From the NCBI GenBank assembly GCA_029224185.1, contig CM055192.1, forward strand, positions 20,796,739 through 20,860,738: a DNA stretch of 64,000 bases. Reading direction: 5' to 3'. The translations under genes were made by a program, and so were the position numbers. Below the pieces are notes generated by a model, which saw only the letters and a program-made list of their open reading frames with translations, was not told where the DNA came from and searched no databases. This document shows positions 24,801 to 36,712 of this stretch, in pieces. The DNA comes from Karalla daura. Lineage: Eukaryota > Chordata > Actinopteri > Chaetodontiformes > Leiognathidae. How positions within the stretch are numbered: the first letter of the stretch is position 1; every line of letters starts with the position of its first letter.

Positions 24801-27800
24801 TTTAGTGCACCTGTTCCAGCCTCCTCCGTCAGTCAGAGTTTCGTCCGTTTGATTCATGTCAAAGGGATGTGTTAGTACACCTCAGCAAACATCAAACAAA
24901 GAAAAACAAACAGGCAGAATACTGAATATTTCATGTAAAGCATCTGACAGTCAGAGATACTCCCCGTGCTTTCATTTTCTTTTCTGCAGCTGACTCTTTT
25001 GATGCTGGATGAACCACAGCTAACCTTTTGTGTTTGGGGAAAAAAAGTTTTCCCTGACAAATCTGTCTTGTTAGAAGCTCGGCTGTTGCCTGACAATAAG
25101 CACACGCAGAACTCGGTTTGACGAATGCAACATTTAGTGGTCTCTGCTCTGCAAGGCCTGCCTCATTGCTTTGAACTCACGAAGAGGATATGATGCCAAT
25201 GCTTCCAGTAATCCTCAAGTACGAGCTTCCAAACAAAGGTACAGAGCACCATGTGTCACTGATTAGGTGAGGACTACAAGGAAGTATATTGTGGTTGGAA
25301 ATTATTAAAAAGGAGGAATATTATACTATTGCAAAGGGAGGAGATGCTGTGCAGTTGTGCCATTAGCCTGTGGCAGAGGCAAAATATATAGTCAAACCTT
25401 TGAGACCCATATTTGTTTAAGCATGGGTTTAATCTACAGAGACAAACCTAGAGCCTGAATTTATGACACATCACCTTGAACTCACCATGCATTTCCTGTA
25501 ACACCGTGCTGTTGCCACTGCCAGAAAGCAGCCGTGTTTTCTGGCAAGACCTGTGGAAAATAACAGCCCTGTTCAAAAGGCTGTTACCTGACGTCTGACA
25601 GATCCTAATCTGGCAGACTATCTGCCTGGCAGACAAATGGCCCGGTCGATAATGAAAAGAGCTTGCAGCGACCCGGGGCAGCAACATTTGCGGATGGGAA
25701 GCAGGGCAGGAAAAGAGGCAGGCCTCATATTGTGTTGTTTGATGTGCTGGGAGAGATCATGGGAATGGATGTGGTCATAAAGCCTCGAAGCGTGAAAGTG
25801 TCGGGTTGACGAACGGCGCCACTTCCCTGCAGGTGACACTGTAACCAGGCTTTTAGAGAAATGGCGTGTTTTGCATTTGTTCCCAGCACAGCAGCTCCTG
25901 AATATACGAGTCTGTCCTCTCGTGTCCATGTTTTTATCCAGTTTTTTTTTTTTGTTGTTTTTTTCTTCCTGCAGTGGAACACTTGACTGTAATTGAAGGG
26001 TGATTGGTATGAAAGGATTTGCAGTTGCGCATCATGACCAAAAGAGGGGGCACTATGGAAGCGTTCTTCCAAATCAAAATCAACGAGAAAAAGAAAAAGA
26101 AATCCCTGGTGATATTGTTGCAGAACATTTTACTTTTCATTTAAGAATTCTATACAGATTCAGGAAAACACAGAAAGAACAAACAATTATATAAAAGACT
26201 ATTCTGAACCAGACTGGCAAGCTTAAGCTAAATATATTTCAATAAAAAGAGCAAAAAACATTGACATATTTGTCTGTATTTCTTTGCAATATAACAATAG
26301 TATATATAGAATATATATACAATAGTAAAAAAAACACTTGAAATACTCCTTTATTAAAAAAGGACTGGGGGCAGTGTTTTGGATGTCCTTGTTTGAATTC
26401 ATGTTTGATTGTTACTTTAAGGTCAAACCTGTGCATCTGAAATGTTTTTCCTCCTCTCTGTTTTCATCCTTTTGCAATGGCTTTGAGTCAGTGAGGAATT
26501 TATTTTTTGTGACGCTGTGGAGAAAAATTTGATGTGCTGTTTTCAGTTCCAATAAAACCTTTGTCGACTGGAGTGTGTGGAGACAAGCCGTCACTCAGAA
26601 GTGCTGCTTCTCTCAAACCGCGACCGTTTGTGTGAGTTGATGTGATCGACAGCGGCTCTGACAGTGGGATGATTGTAATGATCAGCAATTGGCTGGGTCT
26701 TGGCCATCAGGCTTGGTCGTAACGCCTCCTGATGTGTGAGCACGCTGTGCCCCTCTCTCCTGACGCAGGAGAACTCCTCTCTATGTTTTACCGGCTACGA
26801 TGCTCAATAATAGGCCTCTTGCCTTGGCCTGTTGACCTTGACCTCCTGACATGAGGCTGTTCGCTGCCTCTCTGCAATAACTGTCAGATAAAAACAAAAG
26901 GTGCAGCTGAACTCAAACCCTTCGTTTTAATTCTTATAATTTTCAGTGTTCAGGGTTCCCACAGTTCCTGGAACACCTGGAAAATTAGTACCCATTAGTA
27001 ACCCAGGGAAACTTGTGTCAGGACAATTCTTTCTGTTCTCTGCTTCACTCTGTCCTGTATATAAAGGCAGAGGGTTTAATAGATTTGTGCATCCATAGTC
27101 TGTAAATACGTCAAAATTTCAAAGCATTTAAGAGATTTTTTTTTCATAAATCAAAGCCATAGACTGCAACCTTTAAATCAGACATCTGAAGGCAAGAAAG
27201 GATTAAGCATGGAAGCAATCTTGGTAAATGTACAGAGTTAAAATATGGCGAATTATTGAAACAAATTATCATAATAATATCATAATGTGTTGTATGAAAA
27301 CTCTGTCATATTATAACAACTAAAAATGTCCCCAAAAAGTCCTTGAAAATGATCTCAAGATATGATTTATGTTTTCCAGTCTGCAGTAGCTTGTCTTCAA
27401 ACAAAGGAAATGTTTACGGGTTTTCAAATTTGTACCTAATTGGGAGATGGATATGTTTTTGTTGGATCCTAATCTTCTAGTTTGAATTCTGCAGTTATTA
27501 TTGTGAAAAGATTCAATGCTGAGGTTGCCTTCTCTGCATGTTGTTGTAGGAAGGTCATCTACCGCCAGTTCTGCCATCTTTGTCGACTGCTGGCTCCTGA
27601 GTTGGGATGGCTCCGGCAGAGTCAGCCCCCTCACCTCCTGCTGGGACCCCAAACAAGTTATTCTTGGGTCAAAGGTCTTTGCCGCCCACACAAGGCTGCC
27701 ACGGTGGTCAATGAAAACAAATATATGTACAAGAGGTCACTTTTTAAAGTTTTCCTGAGGTATGTTTAACAAAAGAAAAAAAACCTCAGGCCAGTAGTAA

Positions 27801-27890
27801 GGCTTACTACTAGTAAGCCCTAGAATAAAGTGATATCAGCATCAATGCATCACATCCTCTTCCATGTATACATTTTGAAGTTTGAAGTGG
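21850..27890. other. intergenic sequence, no gene seen
   Basis: Mostly AT-rich unique sequence. A TG-rich imperfect tract is at 22838-22905, and a low-complexity ACATACAACATA region lies around 23920-23990. No exon, RNA gene or convincing transposon was found. Confidence 0.5.
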
Positions 27891-27934
27891 TATCACTTAG
27901 TTTGGGGGAAAAGCTGCTGGGCTCCATTGTTCAG

Positions 27935-28170
27935 CAGAGAGCGTTAAGTCACATGACTATTCATGCGAGTGCCAGGCAAGACAGCCAGTCAGCATGAGGC
28001 CTGCCTGTGGTATCCACATAAGCATGCAAGGGCACCAGATCTGTACAGAAACATACTTTATATCCCCACACCAAAAGCAGGAATCTAAAATGGCTTGTCA
28101 AATAGCATCTGAGGTATTTCTGATTAAACCAAAGTCCCATAGCTTCCAAACTCATGTCTACAAAGTTGTC
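27935..28170. repeat. dispersed repeat, copy B
   Basis: Second copy of the family at 14600-14870, in the same orientation. Shared landmarks are GTTAAGT, CATG-GAGTGCCAGGCAAGACAG, CCAGTCAGCATGAGGC and GCATGCAAGGGCACC. Non-coding. Confidence 0.55.
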
Positions 28171-28227
28171 TTCTCTACTACATTTACTGTTTTGTCCTTG
28201 TCTTTTGTTTTTTTTTAATGTTTTTTT

Positions 28228-28312
28228 TTCTGTAAAGCATCTTGCAGGCTTTGAAAGTGCTCAATAAGTTCAATGTGTTACAATAATAATGATAATAATA
28301 ATAATACATGTC
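28228..28312 (+). mobile_element. retrotransposon 3'-tail relic with (AAT)n end
   Basis: GTAAAGCATCTTGCAGGCTT then GTGCTCAATAAGTTCAATG and an AATAATAATAAT tail. This resembles the 'gcgctatataaat' 3' ends followed by trinucleotide tails seen in fish LINEs and SINEs. Degenerate. Confidence 0.45.
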
Positions 28313-28489
28313 CGTATATGTCCTGAACTATTATTTGAAAGTGATGTCAGGATAACAGTGCATTCACATTGAGAAATGCAACACAGACGCATGTGAATCA
28401 GAAATAAAACATCCTCACTCATACCCCCTAAAATCTCCATACATAATACATTAACAGTTATATTTTATTTAAGCGTGATCCCACCGTCC

Positions 28490-28830
28490 AGAGGCTAAAA
28501 CACAGCAGCCTGGGTGACCCATCCATCAGCGCCGGGCTCATTACGGTGCTGACCTCTGCGTGCTGACAGACGAGCGGTTTCTGTCAAATCCACGTGGTTT
28601 TTAAAGCGAGCCACCCGAGGAGACGTTGCATCTGCGATGTAGAGAGAGAGCCGGTGATGAACGGCGGCGGGGATCAGGAGCCGCAGGCGCCAGCTGACAC
28701 TGCTGGATGAAATATAAAGTCCAAAGCTCCGCAGGGGAGGGGGACGAAGCTCAGCGGAGAGATTGCATTCTTCCATCTTTGTCCCTCACCTGCAGGTCCT
28801 CTCCCGGAGAGAAAGTGTAGAAGCAGCAAG
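28490..28830. other. GC-rich block of unknown function
   Basis: GC- and CpG-richer than its surroundings, with GGCGGCGGGG, CCGCAGGCGCC and an ATATAAAG string near 28710. The minus strand has a perfect donor-like CTGCAGGTGAGGG near 28785-28798. It could be a promoter, an untranslated first exon or an enhancer; no coding frame resembles a known protein. Confidence 0.25.
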
Positions 28831-29979
28831 GTGTGTGGTGCTTAAACCCACAAGCTTAACCCACAGGATTAAATAGCCGTAGTCTGTGCTAATTCCTCAA
28901 AGGGAGCTTCTCTTTTTTTGCACGGCTCCGTCATTAGATTTTCCGTTATTTTTTTTTATATTGATCAATCAGGGTGTTAACGGTCCCTCTCCAGGTGTCA
29001 GGGGAGTCCTGGACTGTGAGAATAGATGAATTCATAAAGTTTAAAGGCGACGGTGTGACGCTCACTCACAATGGCTCCTTGTAGAGCGCTGTACAGGAAT
29101 ATTATTGCACACCGCTGTACGCCTTGAATAATTGATAGAAGAATAAAAGAGAAAAGGCAGAAACGGAAGGAACGGAAGGAAAAGAGCTACAAAGAAAAAT
29201 TTTTTTGAAGCCAACCATCGTCACGTTACAGCCTCCAGGGCCTTCACTCAGCTTCAAATCCAATTTCCCGGAAAGTCTTAAGCTTTATGGGCCAAATGAT
29301 CCAGCTGAGGTATTACTGTACAGGAAGACAAGGAGAGGATGAAATGAAACATTATCGCAAGGTTACGACACTGCTGGGCCTTCCACCAGGCAGGCGGCTC
29401 CGGTGCCGGGCATCAATCTCAAACGCCGCACGGTTTTTACGATAAGATGAATTATGATTTTGATAATGGCCGGAGCAAACTCCCGAGCCTCTGCCTCTGC
29501 CTCTGCCTCCCAGGGTGCTTTCGACTTGTGGTGAATTGCAGAAGGTCACCAGAGTGATGAATGTATCACAACAGCGGCTATTACTTTCCATTGGCAGGGA
29601 CCCTGGCCGGGCGAGGACCACGATAAAGACACTGAAAAAAGAGAGAGAGAGACCACATGGGTAGCCGTTTATTCCCACCACAGTATCCCCTGGCTTATTT
29701 ACTCTTTCCGTCTTTATTCTCTTTTCACTCTATTTGTATTGCACATTATTGGTTCTGGAACAAGTTGCTCAACAATCGCAGGGTTTGTAATGCGCACTCT
29801 TCTCCACACTTTTGGCCTTGATGTGTGTTAATTCTCTCCATCTGCCCCTGAGTTCTGGACAAACTCTGATCTCAGCAGAAGGTTGGAGTTTGCCCAGAAC
29901 TTATCTTTCAAAGTCCTCTGCTTGCCATGCTGTGCAGAAAGAGAGAAATCCTGCACTGCCAGACCGACACTGGCAGGTG

Positions 29980-30005
29980 CACACACACACACACACACAC
30001 ACACA
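29980..30005. repeat. (CA)n microsatellite
   Basis: Thirteen CA units. Confidence 0.95.
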
Positions 30006-30161
30006 GAGGAGAAAGGGAGAAAGTCTGGAGCATTTACTCCCTCTAACTCTGCACCTTAATAGACTGAACCTCAAATCTTGATGCACAGGCACACTTACTT
30101 AAGCAGTCAAACATGCATGCTTACACCCACACACCGACTCAGAAAGCAGAAAGTGTCCTTT

Positions 30162-30230
30162 CACTCTCTCTCTCTCTCAGACACACACACACACACACAC
30201 AGACACACACACACACTCCCACAGACAGAC
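30162..30230. repeat. compound (TC)n-(AC)n microsatellite
   Basis: A TCTC run passes into CA repeats with AGAC interruptions. Confidence 0.93.
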
Positions 30231-30547
30231 ACCCATGCTCCTTGGGGGACAGCGATGTGTGGCAGTAGAGGACATTGGGTGAGCTTTTACCGCTGTTTCT
30301 GAAGCACTGAGCGTCCTTCCACCCTGATAATTAGGCTGATTGGAGCGTCACACACACTTAGAGTCAGAGTCTCCTCTGACAGACAGACAGGTGGGAGAGA
30401 GGGAAGGGCACGGGGGAGAGAAGAGAAAGAAAAAAAACACGTTTGACTCAGTCCTGTTGTTCATACGTCGTCCTGAGCTGTGAGCAGGGCCCACCTTGTC
30501 TGTCTGTGTGTAAGTGCGTGTGCCAAGCTGCTGCCTGTCATCTTGTC

Positions 30548-30596
30548 TGTATGTGCGTGTGTGTGTGAAAGTGTGTGTGTGTGTGTGTGTGTGAGT
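30548..30596. repeat. (GT)n microsatellite
   Basis: GT repeats broken once by GAAA. Confidence 0.93.
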
Positions 30597-33239
30597 ACGC
30601 CTCATCTGAATATTTTTACATCGTTTTCATTTTCACATGAGTGTCTCCGCAAGGAGCAGATACTAATTTAAGACTTCTCACTGCAAAACAGCTGCTGTAG
30701 GAATGTTTCGTGTTGTCTTTTGTTCCACTTTTCTAGTTTCTAGTAGCTTATGAATAAGCAGCAACGCGCAGATGGCTGGACATCACGCTGAGATGTTTCT
30801 TGCATGGCGAAAAATCAGAGCACGAGGCAAAAAAAGCGAAAACTTTCAGAGATCTAAACGATCAGTAGTGGCTGCCAGATTTTGGACAGTCCCTCAGAAT
30901 TAATAGCGAGAGCCTCCATCTCGTGCTCCCACTGAAGAGCTAATTACAGCCTGTTAGACTCTCTGTGTTGACAATGTAAGACAGCCATTAGAGATGTTGT
31001 GCTTTCAGTTGGGGCCTGCGGTAGCAGCCATTGACACATTTGTGCGGGGAGCTGTTTACACAATTAATGTCTACCTTTCAAAGCGGCAAAGTAATAACCG
31101 TCCTCATGGGGGGACTCAGAAGGCAACATGGGAAGTCTCTAAAACATCACAGACCCATTTGAGATCATGTGGAAAGAAACACTTCTCATGTCTGAGCTGA
31201 TTTGATGTAAAGGATGCCTGGAAATGATGCATAGCCACAAAGTATCTGATATTATTTAAGAGCTATTTGTCTGTAAAGTCACTGGTTAGGCCCAGTTTTA
31301 AGTTCACAGGTTGGATTCTTTGATAAGAGTCAAAGAGGGATCAGAAAGCTTTGTTACACTGACCTCTATGGGTTGAAAGTTTAAAGGCTGTTTCACTCAA
31401 AATAAACAGTGGTTAGACAACCCTGTGTGTGTGCATTATGTGTGCAGGTGATGCTGCAAACATACACTGTTCATGTCCTCCCATTACTTATTAAAACATA
31501 CCATATATAGCCCAATATACTTAGTATTTCTTACTCATTTGACTGCAAAGATGATTTTCCCACCTTCTTCATTTTACTTTTTTAACAACTTTATTGTACA
31601 CGTTTGCATTTTCTGCTTTTTGCACCTCAGGTTAGAGTTACAAACTGCATAATGTGGCCCTAAGTTAAATAAGTGTGCAATGTGCAATGACAATAAAGTT
31701 TAATCATTAATCATCGTTTAATCTATTTTTCACAGAATGATCTTCTCCAAAAGCTCACATAGGCACCCATCCAGCTCCTCTACTCAGAGTACCCATCCAG
31801 CTCCCCTACTCAAGAAGAGTCAGTTCCTGGTTAGTAGAACCAGAAAAAAACTAAACCAAACAGTTGCCCTGGACCATTACTGGGGCCAGTGTGATCTCCC
31901 TGGTCCCAGGACCCAAGGATGCTGAAGAGACTCCAGGAGCAGCAATTGAGTCGCACTGCCCCCAATCAGAGCCGGTAGTAGTCAAGAACCATAAAAACAA
32001 CAAAATATTAACAAAATGGAAAGGTTTGAAAGCGGAGAAAGTGAATGATTGTGTGGTACATTCCAACCTTCAGACATTCTAGGATCATACAAGAAAGTAC
32101 AGACATTCATTGAATTCATGGGTTTTCTGTTTTACTTGGTTTTCATGGTATTTTTTGGGTAACGATGATAACCATGATCAAAGTAGCAGTATGGTTTTAA
32201 CACCATAGAGGTAGTACCATAACTTCTATATGTAAACTATAGTAGTAGCACAGCTACTATGAAGTGCTATGGATAAACCAGGGCAGTACTATGGGTTGGA
32301 CTATAATACTGGCAATAATACACCATGAGGTACCATGTTGACTGCATAAAAAAACATAAGAAACTATAGTGAGTGAGTCTCTCCACTCATTCAGTGGCTG
32401 CTTCCCTTTAACAGTGACTTTGCTGAGACACGAGCATAAAATCACAACACAGAGATACCAGAAATTGTGTGTCTGCTGGAAAGCCATGTCCATTCCCTAA
32501 ATCCAGAGATTAACCTGTACCCTCAACTCTATAAGCATCATTTTAATCCTTTTGAGACCCGCCTGGCTCTTATTCTGATTCAAACTCTGACAAAATTGGC
32601 AGCACCACTAAAGTAGGCTGTGTTTACCATTTTAACAAGAAAAAGTTTTCTAACAAAAACGACTGATGTGGAGTTTTCTGAATGCTCCAAAACACATACA
32701 AAAAACAATCTCTCCAAACCTCCCTCACTGTGGAGAGAGGGAGCCAGAGTAACACATAAAAAGACTTTCACAGAAAACTGATTTCTGCTGTCATAGAGCA
32801 GCTGTGCGAGACAAAGAAACGATCACAGCACTGTTGAATTGTCACTTTATTCCATACACGACTGCACCAGTTCTCTGTGCGAACTCGGGATCACACACAC
32901 CACCTGCTGAGTCCGAGTTTGAGTCGTTTCTGTTCAATACCATACTCTGAGGCGGATCGGGGCCTTTGTGCCAGGTCTCAGCCCTCCTGTGTCCTGCGCT
33001 GCGTCCCAGAGTGCACTGCTTCAGGCTTCAGAGCCTGGTATAATTAGTCATCTGATCTCTCCCTCCTGCTCCCCCGCCTCCCTTAGATTACAGGTTTCAT
33101 GTCATTACCTCCTGATGAAAGACTGTTCAGCTCGCTGTCACCGCCTGAGCCATTGTCAGGTTGTTGTTTCTTCTTTTTCCTCTCCATTGCTCTCTCTTTC
33201 CTCTCAATTTTTCCCCTTTCTCCCGCTCTGTCTCTCTCT

Positions 33240-33870
33240 CCCTCCCTCCGTCTAATCATAAAAGGAGTCCAAAAATCAAAGGATTAATTCGGCGTCACTG
33301 GTTTAAAGCAATTAACTGCTGTTCAGGCTAATCCCCAGAGCTATGTCTCAAATCCAGAAATTGGCCACTGGAGATGTGCAGCTCTGCCCACACCACATTG
33401 TTTTGCCCAGTAAATTACACTGAAAAGAGCAGCGCTTTGCTGCAAGTGGGGGAAAAAGTAGGTTTTCAAACTCTTTGATGAAATTGAGAATTGTGAAACC
33501 CTGAATAATTAAGAGCTTTATCTTTGCATTTCAATGCACCCCCAGTTTTATTTTTTTTTTCCAGTCCAGATAGCTAATCCACCATATTCATTTGGGATAA
33601 TTAAAATAAAAAAGTCTATTTATTCAATCTAAAGCTAGCCAATTTGCTAAATTTATTGGCTTTTACAGTTTTGGCTGCAGGTTTGCTCCAGCTATTCCTC
33701 ATGAGAAATCGTGCTATACATTTTAATAAGCGCCTCATCTCCCTCATTTGCCACAGTGTGATTAATTCTGTCACAGCTCGAAGAGAAATAGAACAATTTA
33801 GACTGGTATTTAACATTTTAATGAATGCTTTAAACTCTAAGCGTCATTAAGATTTATTCTGTCATCACTG
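33240..33870. promoter_or_regulatory. candidate conserved non-coding element
   Basis: About 600 bases of AT-rich but non-repetitive sequence, dense in homeobox-type cores: AATTAACTG, GGCTAATCC, GAATAATTAAGAG, ATAATTAAAATAA, TGTGATTAATTC. Overlapping open frames on both strands (33644-33850 and 33616-33816) are typical of slowly evolving non-coding DNA rather than exons, as they lack splice-site context and family resemblance. A developmental enhancer is the most likely role, by inference. Confidence 0.35.
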
Positions 33871-35720
33871 TATGTGACATCTATGTATAAACTTGTAGAT
33901 GTTACTCTGCTGGGACTACATATTGTCATGTAACATATTATCATTGATCGGTCACATGATGTAGTAACAAGAGGTGATCACTAGGGGGTGTATGAGATCG
34001 CACATTAAACCAAAACTTTAACAGCAAGACCCTTGAGATTGCTTTTCATCGTGGAAAAACATTTGCAGTCACACTTGCACACAGTGTAATCTATTTCTGT
34101 GCATCTCTTCCATTTAGGATTATAAAATATGGGTATATGACATTCCTATTTCATTCTGATCTGACTCAATGAATAAAAGATCTGATGAAATACACTGTAA
34201 TCTGCAACATCCTGGTGCAGATGTCAAAATCTACTTCACCATTGGTCCATTTAATTCCTCACAATACAGGGCATGAAGCCAATGAGACAAATAAATAATT
34301 TGCCATTCAAATAAGGACTGGCACACAGGAAGGTACATCAGGTGATTGTCACGAAAGTGAGAATGTGTACCAGTCTCCTGTGACTCCATATGCATAATTT
34401 TTATTTGTATATTAGGAAGCAGTGGTCCATAGATTGCAACTGCATTTCAGAGTGTTGGATTGCATTTGAACCTTGCAAAAATGCTCTGTAGTGACACTGT
34501 TCCTGGTTCCAGCCTCACAGGCATTATGAGAAATTCGACCTAAAGAGAGTTACAGATCAATGATGAAATGTACAAATGCATAATACAGGGAGGGATGGAA
34601 TTTAGAGGACTTCAATTGAAGTTAAAGTGGTTTTAATTTGTTTGTAGGTCTTTGCATCCTCTCAGAGATCCACTGGAAAGTCAAGAAAAAGAGGCAAAGC
34701 CTTCATTACAGCAGTGTGGCAGACAGGTAATTCAACACAGAAATCATTTAAGCAGCCCCTCATCTCACAACTGCTTCTCAGCAGCCCGTAGGATCAACAT
34801 GGTAAAAAGATTACAACTTGAGATCGTCACCAGTGCCCTGCCATAAATCAGTAAATTCTACCCCTGGCTACTGCTGCTCTGTGGAATTGCACTATGATTT
34901 ATACACTTACTTTAACTGGAAGAGTTGCAATGGCTTTGTTTCCTCAATTGACTGCAGCATATTATAAAAAAAGGACAAAGGTCCATGCTGTCATGAGTTG
35001 GGGCACAACCTGTTATGGTTGTGGTAAAAGAAGAAGACTGGATGGAAGAAAGTTACAGTAGCAGCTCAACCTGAGCTCCTCTCACACACTCTTTGGTAAC
35101 AGCCCTTCAATTTGTGTTTCTATTTTAAGTCCCCTTCGCCTCATGCCTTCTCGGCCCTATTCATAGCGTGTAAGGCAGCGATCTGAAAGACTATGTCAGG
35201 AATTTGCTGTAAAGCGTCAGTGGAATTGTGTTGTGGATAAGGGAACAAAGGGGCATGTCGTAAAATGTTATCAGGGACATGTCATTGGAGCTTTCTACTA
35301 CCTGATATTTATCTTGGTGATGTACCTTGTGAAAGGTCGGACAACATGATTACAGCCGTTCAATGACTGATTATACGTGCCGGATGACTATTTACGCTCA
35401 GCCTGTAAGAGAAATGGTTATTAGCACTTTTTGCCAATACTGTTTGGGTCAGCATTTCACTTTGAAGTTGAAAAAGTGAAAATATTTGACCTGTCTTTGC
35501 ATGTCAGTTGTATTCCTCCAAAGGTTTTTCTTTTTTTTTTTTTATTCATGTTAATGGAGAAAATGGAGAAAAATGACACATACTGTACATCAAATGTAAC
35601 ACAAAGAAAGATAATAATAATTAGAATACATAATAGCTTTTAACAGAATTTTGTCAAATGACATTCTTTAACGGACTGGATTTATTCTATAACTGGCAGA
35701 AATGTGTATGTTGATTAATT
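33871..35720. other. intergenic sequence, nothing recognised
   Basis: No gene, RNA or named repeat could be supported. A T run occurs at about 35528-35543. Confidence 0.5.
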
Positions 35721-35721
35721 G

Positions 35722-35998
35722 GGTAACTGTGGCTCGGGGGCAGAGCGGTTGCCCATTTGTCAGGAGGTAGGGGGGTCTATCTCAGCCCCTGCAGTCTATA
35801 TGTTGCCCAAATATCCTCAGGCAAAATCCTGAACTCCAAACTGTCGTTTGAATAGTCAAAGCTACCGGCTGTGTAGAGTAGCCTCTGCTATCAGTATATG
35901 AATGGGAATGAATGACATGAATGTGATTTGTGTCTGTAATGCTCTTTAAATGGCCATGAAGACTACAAAAGCATTACATAAGAACCAGTCCATTTACC
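35722..35998 (+). mobile_element. tRNA-derived SINE copy
   Basis: Begins GGTAACTGTGGCTCGGGGGC, matching a tRNA-like A box followed by CAGAGCGGTT. It continues with GGGTCTATCTCAGCCCC in place of the B box, CCTCAGGCAAAATCCTGAACT, ATATGAATGGGAATGAATG, and ends in AGCATTACATAAGAACCAGT then CCATTTACC. This order is that of the abundant percomorph tRNA-SINEs. The A box is readable and the B box is degenerate, so it is probably inactive. Confidence 0.75.
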
Positions 35999-36658
35999 GT
36001 TTCCCATCCAATTACACAGATGTAATAGGCATGTCGCTTGCCCCATGTGACACATCCTTATTGGAACTGTCTCCTCAATAGACAAGTCTTGCCTGTTTGA
36101 ACTGTTTCCTGTTTGTTTTACAGTTCCTGAATCCCAGACACAGCCTCTGCACGAGAGAAAGGGCAAACCAACCGGCTCCAAAAACTCTTGACCCAAAAGG
36201 TGCGACTGCAGCCGCACCCATAATTCCTGTGTGACAACAAACGACAAAAGGTACAACGCTGAGTCTAAAAATCTTGTGATACACTGTAAAACATGCAAAC
36301 ATCAATGGTAATATGGTATTGTCTCATGTAGTAACGTGTTTTAAACCTTAACCTGTGAAGGTGAATATCACTCCATCCTTTCTTTCGCTCATCCCTTTCC
36401 AGGATGCTCCTTCACCACTGAATTGTGCTGCTCTCACCAGCCGTTAGCACATTTTACCTGTGTAATTATGGAACATGGATCATGGCACATGGCCAGGAAC
36501 TTCTCTCTCAAGCAACAGGACAATTCTCCAATACACCGTGTGGCCCCGAAAATTATCACTTTGTGTTGTATTTGTTTTTTTGGTGAAGGAAGACACGGTA
36601 GGTGTGTTCCATCCATATATGCTGATAAACAGTTGCAGGCATTTTTATTCACACTCAT

Positions 36659-36712
36659 GGTAATATAATATATTACCATTATTTGGTAATATGGTAATAT
36701 AATATATTACCA
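36659..36712. repeat. duplicated near-palindromic AT motif
   Basis: GGTAATATAATATATTACC occurs twice, first near 36659 and again ending near 36712, separated by ATTATTTGGTAATAT-like sequence. Each copy is nearly self-complementary. Confidence 0.8.

Larger units (their letters stand above)
28831..33240. other. intergenic sequence with several CA/TG microsatellites
   Basis: Microsatellites lie at 29980-30005, 30162-30230 and 30548-30596. The block 30730-31130 has clustered TAAT cores and low repeat content and may be regulatory. 31655-31715 (GTGCAATGACAATAAAGTTT and repeated AATC) resembles a LINE 3' tail. No exon recognised. Confidence 0.5.

Noticed and set aside
35722..35760. tRNA-like sequence with a readable A box
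   Set aside because: It is the head of a SINE; the B box and acceptor stem are degenerate, so it is not a functional tRNA gene.
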